Assembly (NCBI GenBank): GCA_032173965.1
Contig: CM063283.1
Location: 81,718,743 to 81,782,742, forward strand
Length of the DNA stretch: 64,000 nucleotides
Reading direction: 5' to 3'
Source: Sitta carolinensis
Lineage: Eukaryota; Chordata; Aves; Passeriformes; Sittidae
Positions 61,978 to 64,000 of the stretch are shown here, piece by piece. The first letter of the stretch is position 1. Every line of letters begins with the position of its first letter. A program made the position numbers and the translations under genes. The notes under the pieces are model-generated. The model made no database searches, was not told the origin of the DNA, and saw only the letters and a list, made by a program, of their open reading frames with translations.

Positions 61978-63880
61978 AGCCCTGGTAAGATGAAGGGAGA
62001 ATTTCAATTCTGCATGCACAAGGAGACCTATTTAAAGCTGTGCTTCATCAACAATAACAATAAATAATGCTTTCCACGTGAAATTCTTAAAGGACAGATT
62101 TTCAGGTATTCTACCTCAATTTAAATGTGTCCACAGCCATTTCCGAGGTTACAGAGGTATTGCCCAGAATCTCTCCAATATTCAAGAGAAATACAGACCA
62201 GCATAGCAGAACCAGGCATAGTGGTCTGCTAGAAAAACAACCACATTTGTGCATTAAATTATCACAGAGAGATGAAACTAATCGATACAGACAAAAGTTC
62301 ACCTCTACTTTACAGTAAATATTGCCATAAGCAATGGTGTTACCATTAGAAAATGGATGTGTTTGGGGATTTCTCTCTCTTTAGGTAGCTCAGCTTTCAT
62401 TTCCATATGAAAGACTCTTCATCCAGAAGTTATGAAGTTGATTCAGGCTTACTGTGGGCCTACTAATACCTGCTCCACTTTTGACTATGCTACCTTTGTG
62501 TATTGAGTTTGCCTGGGGTTTTTACATAATAAATAAGGAGAGAATGCCCCAAACAGCCCAGCTTCAGGTTTGTGCATGAATCAATAGAAGAGCTGAATAC
62601 CACAAAGCCACTGAAAACAGATGTTTTTGTTTCCTATCATATTCTGCAGATGTTGTTTATAAAGAAACTAAAGCTGAGTTGGGGAGTTACTTGTGCAATT
62701 TTCCCCCCATTCATTCCAAAATATTTGAACTTCAGTACAAAGAGAGGCAGTAAACAAAGGGTCTAGCAGATGGTTGATACTGGAGTTATCGCTCATGGTA
62801 TCTCAGTGCGTGCAAATGTCTCCTGTCTCTTACATGCTATTTTGCAGAAATAGCAGGTGTCAGATCACAATCAACAGCACAGAGGATTTAATCACCCAGG
62901 TACTGGAGAAAATCTCCACATCAGAAAAGACTCAAGGGTTACCACCCCCCAGACTAAAACAGGTAGCACAAGTAGCATGCTATAGATTAAAAGCAAGAAG
63001 TAAAAGATACAGTCAGAAAAGAGTCTGTATTTCCTCTTAATTTTGATTACTTTTTTTATTTTTTTTTCTCAATTTTGATTACACAAAAACTGTGAAGTTA
63101 TTTTACATCTTGGGTTGAAATGAATTAAGTCAGAATTGTTTTCAACCTTCGCACCCTGTCTGAGGTGCTCCTTCTGCTGCCATGGCACTCAGGGGAGGAC
63201 TGTCCTCAGCAGTGAACTCAAGGGAATGAGGAGAAAGTGGGAGCATTAAAGTGCTATAGCACTGACAAAGCTTGGACAATTAAATTATGAGTTTCAATAG
63301 TAGAATTTTACCTCAAATATTATATCAGCCTTTTACAGCACCTTTTGGTGTATGTGAATAGGTGTTTAAAGAGACCATGCAAAATGCTTTGCAGCACACC
63401 CATAAATCTACTTCACTATTAATGGGCTCAGTTGTATGTCAAGGAGGAATTTGGCATCATTTCCCCACATTCTGCTTTGCAGTTGGCAGAATCTGACATC
63501 TGTTGAATGCAGAAAGAAAATCCAATTGATGTTTATTCTGTGGCAAGATATATTGATGTGGTTCTTTGAAGCTGAGGACCCAAACAAATTGAAAGACAGA
63601 GAACCTAAGTAACCTTTTGTTCCAGTGTTGATTATACAGCAACAGAGAAATTGATAGAAAAATTAAATTACTCCTTAAAGAAAAGGAAGAGCAACTCTAC
63701 TAGAAAGACACTTTTGAAAGTCATGACTAGATGTCTTGATTACATAAGGGTTTTTTGTGATTTTGTAGTTCAAGTACATTTAACTGTGTCACAGACTCAG
63801 AAAATGTATAACCAGAACACTATAGTCATCCTCCATTAGCTGTTACAATCCAAATTTCATTCCAGATATTGTTTGAGATT

Positions 63881-64000
63881 ACTGTGGTTTAACTCCAGAT
63901 AGCAACTACGTACCATGCAGCCATTCACTAACACCTACACCCCACATCCCCTGGTGGAGCGGGGAGCAGAATGCAAAAAAAAAAAAAGAGGAAAACCTGT
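63881..64000 (+). mobile_element. Start of an avian ERV LTR (cut by window edge)
   Basis: Begins ACTGTGGTTTAACTCCAG, followed by 'ACCATGCAGCCATTCACT', 'CCTGGTGGAGCGGGGAG' and an A-rich stretch. This follows the order of the left end of an LTR family widespread in bird genomes. Same family as, and opposite in orientation to, the scrap at 23687. Confidence 0.6.

Larger units (their letters stand above)
57246..63880. other. 3' flank, no gene recognised
   Basis: AT-rich. Holds a CT-pentamer tract (59318-59480), a T25 run at 60174-60198 and a G-run tract (61943-61977). The open frames in the CT tract are low complexity, and the others are short and overlapping. Confidence 0.6.

Noticed and set aside
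1..64000. CRISPR arrays, tRNA/rRNA genes, bacterial operons
   Set aside because: None seen; introns, CR1 elements and splice signals show vertebrate nuclear DNA.

Overview
The window reads as AT-rich avian nuclear DNA with two multi-exon type I cytokine receptor genes, both on the + strand, and little else that codes. The case for a bird is the repeats: five CR1-type LINE remnants, two of which keep the F-A-D-D reverse transcriptase box and end in the ATTCTGTG/ATTCTATG-like short repeats typical of avian CR1. Two pieces of an LTR family widespread in bird genomes are also present. No mammalian SINE or L1 was seen. All gene models come from reading splice signals and frame by eye. Gene names rest on remembered family motifs, not on a search.

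Gene 1 (1-12120, 5' truncated) is a haematopoietin receptor alpha chain, best matched to CSF2RA (GM-CSF receptor alpha), with IL3RA as the main alternative. Eight exons are visible. They cover the end of the N-terminal domain, the two-part cytokine-binding module with its conserved cysteines and an intact WSEWS box, a transmembrane helix, and a short tail with a box-1-like proline motif. The signal peptide and the start of domain 1 lie to the left of the window.

The 30 kb from 12121 to 42189 is mostly unassigned intergenic DNA. It holds CR1 elements at about 14461-15330, 37630-37895 and 40880-41922, an LTR scrap at 23687, and a few exon-like open stretches on both strands that I could not assign.

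Gene 2 (42190-56815) is CRLF2, the TSLP receptor chain. It has eight exons and about 370 codons, close to the human gene in exon number and protein length. It carries a signal peptide, two fibronectin-type domains, a degenerate WSXWS box (SSDWE), a transmembrane segment and a PPIPDP box 1. Its last exon is odd: the C-terminal block with the single conserved tyrosine, expected from mammalian CRLF2, is present but lies in the -1 frame, 29 bases past the stop of the spliced frame. This is the most interesting observation in the window.

The right flank (57246-64000) has no recognisable gene. It holds a long CT-pentamer tract, a G-run tract and the start of an LTR cut by the window edge. CSF2RA and CRLF2 are also neighbours in human PAR1 but are divergently transcribed there; here they run head to tail.
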